NCBI GenBank assembly: GCA_023958095.1
Contig: JAMLGJ010000013.1
Coordinates: forward strand, 50,244-102,795
Direction of reading: 5' to 3'
Length of the DNA stretch: 52,552 bases
DNA from: Microthrixaceae bacterium
GTDB taxonomy: Bacteria > Actinomycetota > Acidimicrobiia > Acidimicrobiales > Microtrichaceae
Numbering within the stretch: the stretch's first letter is position 1; every line of letters begins with the position of its first letter. The notes under the pieces are model-generated. The model saw nothing but the letters and a program-made list of their open reading frames with translations. It did no database searches and was not told where the DNA came from. Positions 7,360-16,144 of the stretch are shown one piece after another. The translations under genes were made by a program, and so were the position numbers.

Positions 7360-8669
7360 GCACGACCGAGCGGGATTCCGTCACCGACCTGGCCGCGCTG
7401 GACGCGGCGCGGGTACGCCTCAACTCCGACGAGGCGGTGCTGCGCATGTCGCAGACCGAGGCCGAGGAGGCCGAGGGCTACCGTGCGCCGACCCAGGAGG
7501 GCCTGGGCGAGCGGATGATCATGAACATGGGCCCCCAGCACCCCTCCACCCACGGCGTGCTGCGTCTCGTGCTCGAACTCGACGGCGAGACGATCACCCG
7601 CTCCAAGCCGGTGATCGGCTACCTGCACACGGGCATGGAACGCACCGGGGAGGAGCTCACCTACCTGCAGGGCCCCACAAACGTGACCCGGATGGACTAC
7701 GCGAGTCCCCTGTTCACGGAGCTCGCTTTCTCCCTGGCCACCGAGTCGCTGCTCGGCATCGAGGTGCCCGAACGGGCCCAGTGGATCCGCATGCTGATGT
7801 GCGAGGTGAACCGCCTGTCGTCGCACATGCTGTTCATGGCCACCAACGGCATGGACCTGGGTGCGGTGTCGATGATGCTCTACGGGTGGCGCGAGCGCGA
7901 GGAGCTACTGCGCTTCCTCGAGGCCGTGACCGGGCTGCGGATGAACCACAACTACATCCGCCCCGGAGGTGTGGCGGCCGACCTGCCCGACGGGTGGCGG
8001 GACCACCTGCTGCGCGCGATAGACCCCCTGCCGGAACGCCTCGAGGAGTTCGACACCCTCATGACGGGTCAGCCGATCTGGCAGAACCGCCTCCAGGGCG
8101 TGGGCGCGATCACCACCGAGGAGTGCTACTCGCTCGGGGTGACCGGGCCGATCCTGCGCAGCACCGGGGCGGCCTGGGACCTTCGTCGCGACATGCCCTA
8201 CCTGCGCTACGAGGAGGTGGACTTCGACGTCCTGGTGGGCAGCTTCGGGGACAGCTTCGACCGGTACGCGATCCGTCTCGGCGAGATGCGCGAGTCGATT
8301 CGCATCATCCGCCAGATCCTCGACAGGATGCCCAGTGGTGACTACCGGATCCAGGACAAGAAGGTGACCCCTCCGCCCCGGGCGCGCATCGACGAGTCGA
8401 TGGAGGCGCTGATCCACCACTTCAAGATCTTCACCGAGGGCTTCAAGGTGCCCGAGGGGGAGACCTACGCGGCGGTCGAGAGCCCCCGTGGCGAGCTCGG
8501 GGTGTACATCGTCTCGGACGGCTCCTCCAAGCCCTACCGGATGCACGTGCGGGCGCCGAGCTTCGTCAACCTGCAGAGCCTGCCGCACCTCATGAAGGAC
8601 TCGCTGATCGCCGACACGGTGGCGATCATCTCCTCGGTGGACCCGATCATGGGTGAGGTGGACCGCTGA
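7356..8669 (+). CDS. nuoD: NADH:quinone oxidoreductase subunit D (14-gene operon)
   Basis: NuoD is the 49-kDa subunit that forms the quinone pocket next to cluster N2. Of its 437 residues, H62 in GPQHPSTHG and Y115 in TRMDYAS match the two quinone-headgroup ligands (bovine H59 and Y108). R112 matches bovine R105 near N2. The position of bovine R85, the arginine dimethylated by NDUFAF7, is T92 here (YLHTGMER), unlike NuoD of the second operon. The GTG start at 7356 overlaps the nuoC stop. A 50-residue acidic N-terminal extension precedes the core. Confidence 0.96.
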   Translation: MSTTERDSVTDLAALDAARVRLNSDEAVLRMSQTEAEEAEGYRAPTQEGLGERMIMNMGPQHPSTHGVLRLVLELDGETITRSKPVIGYLHTGMERTGEELTYLQGPTNVTRMDYASPLFTELAFSLATESLLGIEVPERAQWIRMLMCEVNRLSSHMLFMATNGMDLGAVSMMLYGWREREELLRFLEAVTGLRMNHNYIRPGGVAADLPDGWRDHLLRAIDPLPERLEEFDTLMTGQPIWQNRLQGVGAITTEECYSLGVTGPILRSTGAAWDLRRDMPYLRYEEVDFDVLVGSFGDSFDRYAIRLGEMRESIRIIRQILDRMPSGDYRIQDKKVTPPPRARIDESMEALIHHFKIFTEGFKVPEGETYAAVESPRGELGVYIVSDGSSKPYRMHVRAPSFVNLQSLPHLMKDSLIADTVAIISSVDPIMGEVDR

Positions 8670-9301
8670 TGGCACGCCTGAACGAGGCGAACGAACAGCT
8701 CGCCAGGGCGATAATCGCGCGCTACCCCGAGCCGCGCTCCGCGCTCATTCCGCTGTGCCACCTGGCCCAGGAACAGGACGGGTGGCTCGACGAGGACGCC
8801 ATGGCCCACGTGGCCGAGCTGATCGGCTGCACGCCGGCACAGGTGCTCGGAACGGCCAGCTTCTACGAGATGTTCAAGTTGCATCCGGTGGGCAAGTACT
8901 GCATCAACGTGTGCACGAACATCTCCTGCCAGCTGCTCGGGGGTGAGGAACTCCTGGAGCACGCCGAGAGCCGGCTCGGGGTGCGCAGCGGGGGAACCAC
9001 CCCCGATGGCATGTTCACCCTCGAGGACGTCGAGTGCGTGGCCGCCTGCACCGAGGCACCCGCGGTGCAGGTCAACTACCGCTACTTCCACCGCGTCGGC
9101 ATCGAGGACTTCGACGCGCTGATCGATGCGCTGCTGGCCGGCGAGCTGGACGACGTGGTGCCACCGCACGGCACCCTGGCCAAGGTGCGCCAGGACCTCG
9201 CGGCGGACCGCATCGCCAACATCACTGCGCCGGAGGACCAGGAGATGCCCGTGTGGATCGCACGGGCGGAGGCCTCGGCCGGAGAAGGGGCCGCCACGTG
9301 A
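8669..9301 (+). CDS. nuoE: NADH:quinone oxidoreductase subunit E, [2Fe-2S] N1a subunit
   Basis: This 24-kDa-type subunit of the NADH module carries the [2Fe-2S] cluster N1a in a thioredoxin-like fold. Ligands are C82 and C87 (CTNISC) and C123 and C127 (CVAAC). It is 210 residues long, longer than E. coli NuoE (166), with an added C-terminal stretch of about 45 residues that includes ITAPEDQEMPVW. The ATG overlaps the nuoD stop by one base. No nuoE counterpart exists in the second operon of this window. Confidence 0.95.
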   Translation: MARLNEANEQLARAIIARYPEPRSALIPLCHLAQEQDGWLDEDAMAHVAELIGCTPAQVLGTASFYEMFKLHPVGKYCINVCTNISCQLLGGEELLEHAESRLGVRSGGTTPDGMFTLEDVECVAACTEAPAVQVNYRYFHRVGIEDFDALIDALLAGELDDVVPPHGTLAKVRQDLAADRIANITAPEDQEMPVWIARAEASAGEGAAT

Positions 9302-10752
9302 ACGGGATCGTGAACTCCCTGGGTGGCACCAACACCTCCGTGGCCCCCGGCACTCCACGAATCGTGTCGTCGCGCTTCGACGAGCCGCAGGGCCACACGC
9401 TCGAGGGCTACCGCAGCACCGGTTCCTACCGCGGTTACGAGGGGCTCCGCGCGGTGCTCGACATGGGCCCCGACGAGGCCGGCGAGATGGTCAAGGAGGC
9501 CACGCTGCTGGGTCGCGGCGGTGCAGGCTTCCCCGCAGGGGTCAAGTGGGGCTTCTGCCCCCCGGGGGTGTGGCCGCGGTACATAGTGGTCAACGGCGAC
9601 GAGTCCGAGCCCGGCACCTACAAGGACCGCGTGCTCATGGAACGCGATCCCCACCAGCTCATCGAGGGCTGCCTGATAGCGGCCTACGCGATCGGCGCGG
9701 CCCAGGTCTTCCTGTACGTGCGCGGCGAGATGGCCCACGCCCAGGAACGCGTGGCCGCGGCCCTCAACGAGGCATACGAGGCCAACCTGGTGGGCCGCAA
9801 CATCCTCGGCACCGACTTCAGCGTCGACATCGTGCTCACCTGGGGTGCGGGGGCCTACATCGTCGGTGAGGAGACGGCGCTCATCGAGTCGCTCGAGGGT
9901 CACCGCGGCATGCCCCGCCTCAAGCCCCCGTTCTTCCCCGCGGCCAAGGGCCTCTACATGCGCCCGACGGTGGTCAACAACGTCGAGACGCTCTCCAACC
10001 TGCCCTGGATGGCCAACCACGGGGTGAGCGAGTACCGGGCGATCGGCACCGAGAACTCCCCGGGCACGCGACTCATCGCGCTGTCCGGCCACGTGAACTC
10101 CCCGGGTGTGTTCGAGGTGCCCCAGGGCACCACGACATTCAGGGACCTCTTCGAGTCGCCCGAGTTCGGTGGCGGCATCCGCGACGGACACGAGCTCAAG
10201 ATGTTCATCCCCGGCGGGGCATCTGCCCCCTGGTTCTTCGCGGAGCACGTCGACCTGCCACTCGAGGCCAAGGTCGTCGGACCCGAGGGCTCGATGCTGG
10301 GCTCGGGTGCCGTGGTGGTGATGGACGAGACCACCGACGCGGTCAGGGCGTGCCTGCGCATCGTGCGGTTCTTCGCCCGCGAGTCCTGCGGCAAGTGCAC
10401 TCCCTGCCGGGAGGGCACCACCTGGGAGGAGCAGATCCTCACCCGCCTGCTCGAGGGCCATGGTCGTCCCGGCGACCTGGAGCTGCTGCTGGACGTGGCC
10501 GACAACATCTCACCCGGTCCCTACCCGGTCGCCTCCGATCCCCAGAACTCACTCGAGGCCGTCCCGTACCCGCCGCGCCAGACCACCATCTGCCCGCTCG
10601 GTCCGTCCTCGGTGGCCCCGATCACCTCCGCCATCCGTCGGTTCCGCAGCGAGTTCACCGACAAGATCACCAGGCGTCCGTCGATCCCGGTGGGCAGTGA
10701 GACCCCGGCTCCCGCAACGGCCGCGACCGCAGGGGAGGTGGGGCATGGCTGA
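9298..10752 (+). CDS. nuoF: NADH:quinone oxidoreductase subunit F, NADH/FMN-binding subunit
   Basis: NuoF oxidises NADH and passes electrons through FMN to cluster N3. The FMN/NADH loop GRGGAGFPAG is at residues 72-81, and GAGAYIVGEETALIESLEG, the second nucleotide-site motif, lies near 182-200. The N3 ligands are C364, C367 and C370 (SCGKCTPCREG) and C432 (TTICPLG). About 20 extra residues (with SPGPYPVASDP) lie before the fourth cysteine compared with E. coli-type NuoF. The GTG start at 9298 overlaps the nuoE stop; the protein is 484 residues. Confidence 0.95.
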   Translation: MNGIVNSLGGTNTSVAPGTPRIVSSRFDEPQGHTLEGYRSTGSYRGYEGLRAVLDMGPDEAGEMVKEATLLGRGGAGFPAGVKWGFCPPGVWPRYIVVNGDESEPGTYKDRVLMERDPHQLIEGCLIAAYAIGAAQVFLYVRGEMAHAQERVAAALNEAYEANLVGRNILGTDFSVDIVLTWGAGAYIVGEETALIESLEGHRGMPRLKPPFFPAAKGLYMRPTVVNNVETLSNLPWMANHGVSEYRAIGTENSPGTRLIALSGHVNSPGVFEVPQGTTTFRDLFESPEFGGGIRDGHELKMFIPGGASAPWFFAEHVDLPLEAKVVGPEGSMLGSGAVVVMDETTDAVRACLRIVRFFARESCGKCTPCREGTTWEEQILTRLLEGHGRPGDLELLLDVADNISPGPYPVASDPQNSLEAVPYPPRQTTICPLGPSSVAPITSAIRRFRSEFTDKITRRPSIPVGSETPAPATAATAGEVGHG

Positions 10753-13204
10753 GGAGACCCCGAAGCCCGTCGAGCTCACCGATCCAGTGGAGATCACCGT
10801 CGACGGCGAGACGGTCGTCGCCCAGGGCGGGGACCTGCTCATCGACGCCTGCGAACGCGCCGGGACCTACATCCCGAGGTTCTGCTACCACCCGCGCATG
10901 CGGCCGGTGGGCATGTGCCGGATGTGCCTCGTGGAGGTCGACACCGGCCGCGGACCGGCGCTGCAGCCCAGCTGCATGCTCCCGGTGACCGAGGGCATGA
11001 CCGTCGACACCCGCTCCGACACCGTGGCGAAGGTCCAGGACGGAGTGCTCGAGTTCCTGTTGGCCAACCACCCCCTCGACTGCCCGGTGTGCGACAAGGG
11101 CGGCGAGTGCCCCCTGCAGGACCAGACCTACGCGTACGGCCCCGGCGAGTCCCGCTACGTCGAGGAGAAGCGCCACTACGAGAAGCCGATCGCGATCTCC
11201 GAGACCGTCTACCTGGACCGGGAGCGGTGCATCCTCTGCGACCGCTGCACCCGCTTCGCCGACGAGGTCGCGGGCGACCCGCTCATCCACTTCATCGACC
11301 GGGGTTCCTCGACCCAGGTGAACACCTTCCCCGACGAGCCGTTCAGCTCCTACTTCTCGGGCAACACCGTTCAGATCTGTCCGGTCGGGGCACTCACCGC
11401 CAAGCCGTACCGGTTCAAGGCCCGTCCGTGGGACCTCACCGAGGTGGAGTCCACCTGCACCAGGTGTTCGGTGGGCTGCCGGATCACCATCGAGTCCTCA
11501 CAGGACCAGATCCTGCGCTTCCAGGGCGTCGACTCCGACGCGGTGAACTGGGGCTGGATGTGCGACAAGGGCCGCTTCGGCTTCGAGGCGATGAACAGCG
11601 AGAACCGCCTCCTGGCACCGATGATGCGGGGCGAGGACGGCGAACTCACCGAGGTCCGCTGGAGCGACGCCCTCTCGGGTGTCACCTCCGAGCTGCGCCG
11701 CGCGCTGGACGGCCGTGGTCCCTCCTCGGTGGCTCTCATCGGCGGTTCCAGGAGCACCAACGAGGGCGCGGAAGCGTGGGCACGGCTCGCCAAGTCGGTC
11801 ATCGGCACCGACAACTGCGATGCCCAGCTCGGCGACGGGCTGCCCGCCGAAGCGGCCCTGGGCCTGCCCGGCCTCACCATCGACGAGGTCTGCGCCCCCG
11901 GCTCCACGGTGCTGTGGATGGGCCCCGACCCGCTCGAGACGCTGCCGGTGCTCCAGATCCGGCTGCGCCACGCAGTGCTCAACGACGGCGTCCGCATCGT
12001 CGAGGTGGGACCGGCGCGGACGGGCCTGCGTTCGCTGGTCGCCGCCAGGGTGCCGGCAGCACCGGGTCGGCTCGCCGACGTGGTCGGCGGACTGCTCGGC
12101 GGAGACGTGGCCGACGAGTTCGCGCAGGCATCCGAGATCCTGCGTTCCGCCGGCGACGACCTGCGTGTCGTGGTCGGCAGGGCCAACCTCGCTGAGTCAC
12201 CCGACACCGTGCTCGCGGCCGTGGGCGCCGTGCGCTCGGCGCTGCCCGCAGCACGCTTCCTCGTGGCCCTCGGCCGCGGCAACGTGCGGGGTGCACTCGA
12301 GGCCGGCCTCGCCCCGGGCCTGCTGCCCGGGGGCATCCCGCTCTCATCGGGTGAGCTGCCCCAGGGCTGGGAGTCGATTCCCGCCGAGGAGGGCCACGAC
12401 ACGACCGGCATCCTCTCGGCGGCCGCCGCGGGGCGCATCGACGTGCTCGTGCTGCTCGGGGCCGATCCGCTCACCGACTTCCCCGACCGCTCCCTGGCGC
12501 GCCGTGCACTGGCGGCGGCGCGATGCGTGGTCGCGGTCACGCCGCTGCTGGACGCCTCCGCGGCAGGGGCGCACATCGTGTTGCCCGCTGCGGGCTTCGG
12601 CGAGGTGGACGGGACCACGACCAACCTCGAGGGGCGGGTCACCCCGGTGTCGGCCAAGGTCACCATCCCCGGTACCGCACGTGCCGACCGGTCGATCGCG
12701 GGGGCGCTCGCATCGAGGCTCGGTGCGACCGACAGCTGGGACTCCCCCGAGGACCTCCCGGGCGCTGCGGAGTCTGCAACTGATGGCGATGGGCCGGCAT
12801 CAGGGCCCGACGGGGACCTGCTGGTGGGGATCGACCGTGAGCTCCCGATCCCCTCGGTCGGCGACCTGGAGGTGCCTCCCACCGACGCCTACAGCCTGAG
12901 GCTCGTGGTGGCACGGAAGCTCTACGACCGCGGCACGATGCTCGTCGAGTCACCTTCGAGTGCCGCCCTGGCACCCGGTTCGGTGGCGTTGTTGAACCCC
13001 GCCGATGCCGCCCCGCTGGGCGTGGAGGAGGGGTCGAGGATCCGGCTCATCTCCGCTTCGGGTTCGATCTCGATCCCCACGGTCCCCGACGAGTCGGTGC
13101 CGAAGGGGTCGGTGCTCGTGCACCACGACCTCGAGGGCGCCGACCCGCGCGAGCTCGTGGACATCTCCGATGTCGTGTGCGACGTGAGGGTGGAGGTGGC
13201 CTGA
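10745..13204 (+). CDS. nuoG: NADH:quinone oxidoreductase subunit G, with an N7-type fourth cluster motif
   Basis: NuoG carries the electron chain from NuoF to NuoI. In its 819 residues I see N1b ligands C47/C58/C61/C77, the His-ligated N5 site H109/C113/C116/C122, and N4 ligands C162/C165/C168/C212. A further set, C238-x2-C241-x3-C245 and C273, matches the N7 site found only in some bacteria such as E. coli, with the same 35-residue span. The remainder is the molybdopterin-oxidoreductase-like domain without visible Moco ligands. The ATG at 10745 lies 8 bases inside nuoF. Confidence 0.95.
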   Translation: MAEETPKPVELTDPVEITVDGETVVAQGGDLLIDACERAGTYIPRFCYHPRMRPVGMCRMCLVEVDTGRGPALQPSCMLPVTEGMTVDTRSDTVAKVQDGVLEFLLANHPLDCPVCDKGGECPLQDQTYAYGPGESRYVEEKRHYEKPIAISETVYLDRERCILCDRCTRFADEVAGDPLIHFIDRGSSTQVNTFPDEPFSSYFSGNTVQICPVGALTAKPYRFKARPWDLTEVESTCTRCSVGCRITIESSQDQILRFQGVDSDAVNWGWMCDKGRFGFEAMNSENRLLAPMMRGEDGELTEVRWSDALSGVTSELRRALDGRGPSSVALIGGSRSTNEGAEAWARLAKSVIGTDNCDAQLGDGLPAEAALGLPGLTIDEVCAPGSTVLWMGPDPLETLPVLQIRLRHAVLNDGVRIVEVGPARTGLRSLVAARVPAAPGRLADVVGGLLGGDVADEFAQASEILRSAGDDLRVVVGRANLAESPDTVLAAVGAVRSALPAARFLVALGRGNVRGALEAGLAPGLLPGGIPLSSGELPQGWESIPAEEGHDTTGILSAAAAGRIDVLVLLGADPLTDFPDRSLARRALAAARCVVAVTPLLDASAAGAHIVLPAAGFGEVDGTTTNLEGRVTPVSAKVTIPGTARADRSIAGALASRLGATDSWDSPEDLPGAAESATDGDGPASGPDGDLLVGIDRELPIPSVGDLEVPPTDAYSLRLVVARKLYDRGTMLVESPSSAALAPGSVALLNPADAAPLGVEEGSRIRLISASGSISIPTVPDESVPKGSVLVHHDLEGADPRELVDISDVVCDVRVEVA

Positions 13205-14433
13205 TGGACCCGTTGCTCTCCGGTGACATCGGCCTGGCCGAGGTGCTCATCGTCGTGCTCAAGGTCGTGGTGGCCTTCGCCGCGCTGATGGTCGGCGTGA
13301 TGCTCATGGTCTGGTTCGAGCGCAAGCTCGTGGCCGACATGCAGAACCGGATCGGCCCCAACCGCGCCGGACCGTTCGGTCTGCTCCAGACGCTCGCGGA
13401 TGGCATCAAGTTGTTCTTCAAGGAGGAGCTGACCCCCGCCGAGGCGGACCCGGTCGTGTACAGGCTGGCTCCCTACCTGTCGCTGATACCCGCCTTCCTC
13501 GTGTTCACCGTTGTGCCGGTGGCGGGGAACTTCTCGGGTGACAACGACGGTGTGGTGACCCTCTTCGGTCACGAGACCCTGATGCAGGTGGCCGACCCGC
13601 AGATCGGGATCCTGCTGGTGCTGGCCATGTCGTCGGTGGCGGTCTACGGCATCATGCTGGCGGGCTGGTCCTCGGGCTCGAAGTACCCGTTGCTCGGCTC
13701 GGTCCGTGCCACCTCGCAGATGGTCTCCTACGAGGCCGCCCTCGGGCTCTCGGTCGCAACCGTGCTGCTGCTCGCGGGCAGCCTCTCGACCAACCTGATC
13801 GTCGACACCCAGGCCGGTGGCCGCTGGAACCTCTGGATGACGGGGCTCGTGCCGTTCGTGGTGTTCCTGGTGGCGGGCACCGCGGAGCTGAACCGGCCGC
13901 CGTTCGACCTGGTCGAGGCCGAACAGGAGCTGGTCGGTGGGTTCCACACCGAGTACACGGCGTTGCGCTTCGCCATGTTCTTCCTCGCGGAGTTCATGAA
14001 CACGGTCACGATGTCGGCGATCATCGTGACGCTCTTCTTCGGCGGTCCCGCCGGACCCACCTTCGGGCTCACGGGCTGGTTCCCCGACTACGTGCTCGGC
14101 TTCGTGTACTTCTTCGCCAAGTTGTTCGTGTTCCTGTTCGTCTTCGTGTGGTTCCGGGCGACGCTGCCGAGGCTGCGCTACGACCAGCTGATGGACCTCG
14201 GCTGGAAGCTGCTCATCCCGCTCGCGCTCGGCTGGTTCCTGATCGTGGCCGCGGTGAAGGTTGCCGTCGACTCCAGCTGGAACGTCGCGGTGGTCGTGGT
14301 CGTCGCCATCGCCGGGCTGTTCCTCGGTGGAGCGCTGCTGCGTCTCGCCTCACGATCCGGGCGGGCGGCCCGCCTCGAGGAGGCCCGCTCCACGGGTGAG
14401 ACCCCGAACCAACTCACCGGGGGTCGCAGCTGA
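13204..14433 (+). CDS. nuoH: NADH:quinone oxidoreductase subunit H (14-gene operon)
   Basis: NuoH is the membrane subunit forming the floor of the quinone tunnel. The 409-residue sequence has the conserved loop motifs [20 protein letters not shown] (about residues 37-57), [18 protein letters not shown] and EYTALRF, and the last conserved loop PRLRYDQLM. About eight membrane segments are visible. A 30-residue polar tail follows the last helix. The ATG overlaps the nuoG stop by one base. The intact ERK and GPNR motifs contrast with the second NuoH at 37105. Confidence 0.96.
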   Translation: MDPLLSGDIGLAEVLIVVLKVVVAFAALMVGVMLMVWFERKLVADMQNRIGPNRAGPFGLLQTLADGIKLFFKEELTPAEADPVVYRLAPYLSLIPAFLVFTVVPVAGNFSGDNDGVVTLFGHETLMQVADPQIGILLVLAMSSVAVYGIMLAGWSSGSKYPLLGSVRATSQMVSYEAALGLSVATVLLLAGSLSTNLIVDTQAGGRWNLWMTGLVPFVVFLVAGTAELNRPPFDLVEAEQELVGGFHTEYTALRFAMFFLAEFMNTVTMSAIIVTLFFGGPAGPTFGLTGWFPDYVLGFVYFFAKLFVFLFVFVWFRATLPRLRYDQLMDLGWKLLIPLALGWFLIVAAVKVAVDSSWNVAVVVVVAIAGLFLGGALLRLASRSGRAARLEEARSTGETPNQLTGGRS

Positions 14434-15116
14434 TGGGATACCTGGAGGGCTTCAAGGTCACGCTGCGCAAGTGGGCGGGCGTGCACACCGACACCGGCAA
14501 GCGGCTCACGCTCGAGTACCCCGAGCAGGTGAGGCCGAAGCCGCCGCGCTTCCATGGCCGGCACGTGCTCAACCGCTACGAGGACGGCATGGAGAAGTGC
14601 ATCGGCTGCGAACTCTGCGCCGGTGTGTGCCCAGCTCGCTGCATCTACGTGCGCGGCGCCGACAACCCACCGGATGACCCGGTGTCCCCCGGCGAACGCT
14701 ACGGCTACGTCTACGAGATCAACTACCTGCGTTGCATCCACTGCGACCTGTGCGTCGAGGCCTGCCCGACCCAGGCGATCACCGAGACCAAGCTCTTCGA
14801 GTTCGCCTTCACCGACCGCAACGACGCCATCTACACCAAGGCGGAGCTGGTCGTGGACGACGACGGCCAGCCGCGCAGGCAGCCCTGGGAGAACTGGGAC
14901 GGCGGCTTCGACCCGGCTGAGGACACCTCGGGTTGGATGCGGGCCACCTCACCCGCCGGCGACGCCGACTTCGAGGGGATCGTGGCCTGGGCCAACGAGC
15001 TGGGATACGGCGCCCGGGCACCCGAGCAGGGCCAGCGGGCCGACTCCGGTGCCGGGACGGAGCCGGGGGCCGGGGCGGAATCCACCGAGCACGCCCACGG
15101 GAGCGGTGGTCACTGA
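14433..15116 (+). CDS. nuoI: NADH:quinone oxidoreductase subunit I, 2x[4Fe-4S] (14-gene operon)
   Basis: NuoI holds clusters N6a and N6b. Both CxxCxxCxxxCP motifs are intact: C56/C59/C62/C66 and C101/C104/C107/C111. The 227-residue length exceeds E. coli NuoI (180) because of a C-terminal extension of about 60 residues rich in Gly, Ala, Glu and His. The ATG overlaps the nuoH stop by one base. Confidence 0.96.
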   Translation: MGYLEGFKVTLRKWAGVHTDTGKRLTLEYPEQVRPKPPRFHGRHVLNRYEDGMEKCIGCELCAGVCPARCIYVRGADNPPDDPVSPGERYGYVYEINYLRCIHCDLCVEACPTQAITETKLFEFAFTDRNDAIYTKAELVVDDDGQPRRQPWENWDGGFDPAEDTSGWMRATSPAGDADFEGIVAWANELGYGARAPEQGQRADSGAGTEPGAGAESTEHAHGSGGH

Positions 15117-15820
15117 TGCGCGTCGAGATGTTCACCTTCCTGCTGGCGGGCGCCATATGCCTGGGTGGAGCGCTGGGTGTGGTGCTGTTCCGCAACACGG
15201 TGCACAACGCCCTCAGCCTCGTTGCGACGCTGTTCGGCATCGCCGTGCTGTTCATCGCCCAGGAGGCCTACTTCCTGGCCGCGGTCCAGGTCATCGTCTA
15301 CGCCGGTGCGATCGTCATCCTTTTCCTGTTCGTGATCATGCTGCTCGGGGTGGACCGCGCCACGAAGCTGGGGGTGGAACCCATCGCCGGCCAACGCGTG
15401 GGTGGGGTACTGGTCGGAGTGGCGATACTCGGGCTCTCCCTGGTGGCACTGCTGTCGGGACCCGAGGTCGTGACCGGCACACCCGCCTCCACCGCCGCCC
15501 TCTCCGCGGAGACCCCGGATGTCAACCAGCTCGGCGAGGTGCTCTTCACCGACTACGTGTTCGCGTTCGAGATCACAGCAGTGCTCCTGACCATCGCCGT
15601 GGTGGGCGCAGTCGTGCTCGTGCGGCGCCCCAAGGGCTCGATGATCGACCTGGAGGAGTTCCCGGAGGGCACCGCGGCGGACCAGCTGGCCGCCGAGGCC
15701 GCGCAACGGGCTGCCGGCGAGGGCCCCGCGGAGGACACCGGGGATCCCGAAGCGGGCTCCGGTGACGGGGATGGCACGCCGGCAGAGGGTGCCGACGAAG
15801 ACGAGGAGGTGGCGCGCTGA
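15116..15820 (+). CDS. nuoJ: NADH:quinone oxidoreductase subunit J (14-gene operon)
   Basis: The 234-residue membrane subunit has five hydrophobic segments, including the conserved helix VQVIVYAGAIVILFLFVIML that contributes to the coupling pathway. A long acidic tail (about residues 180-234, rich in Glu, Asp, Gly and Ala) follows the last helix and should face the cytoplasm; E. coli NuoJ (184 residues) lacks such a tail. Start and stop overlap nuoI and nuoK by one base each (TGATG). Confidence 0.95.
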   Translation: MRVEMFTFLLAGAICLGGALGVVLFRNTVHNALSLVATLFGIAVLFIAQEAYFLAAVQVIVYAGAIVILFLFVIMLLGVDRATKLGVEPIAGQRVGGVLVGVAILGLSLVALLSGPEVVTGTPASTAALSAETPDVNQLGEVLFTDYVFAFEITAVLLTIAVVGAVVLVRRPKGSMIDLEEFPEGTAADQLAAEAAQRAAGEGPAEDTGDPEAGSGDGDGTPAEGADEDEEVAR

Positions 15821-16143
15821 TGCTGGCCCAGCTCGAACTCGCGCTCACGCCGACCTGGTACCTCGTGCTCGCCGCGATGATCTTCGCGATCGGGGCGGTC
15901 GGGCTGCTGGTGCGGCGCAACCCGCTGGTCATGTTCATGTGCGTGGAGCTCATGCTCAACGCCGTGACGCTCACCTTCGTCGCCTTCTCCAGGGCGCTGG
16001 ACGACGTGGGCGGCCAGGTGTTCGTGTTCTTCGTGCTGGTCGTGGCGGCGGCCGAAGTGGTGGTGGGACTCGCCCTGGTGGTGGCGATCATGCGTCGGCG
16101 TCAGGGCGCCGACGCCGATGACCTCTCCCTGATGCGAGGCTGA
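15820..16143 (+). CDS. nuoK: NADH:quinone oxidoreductase subunit K (14-gene operon)
   Basis: This small three-helix subunit of 107 residues carries the two membrane glutamates needed for proton coupling, E43 (CVELMLN) and E79 (AAAEVVVG), spaced 36 apart as in E. coli (E36/E72). The ATG overlaps the nuoJ stop. The C-terminal tail RRRQGADADD is typical of the family. Confidence 0.96.
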   Translation: MLAQLELALTPTWYLVLAAMIFAIGAVGLLVRRNPLVMFMCVELMLNAVTLTFVAFSRALDDVGGQVFVFFVLVVAAAEVVVGLALVVAIMRRRQGADADDLSLMRG

Positions 16144-16144
16144 C

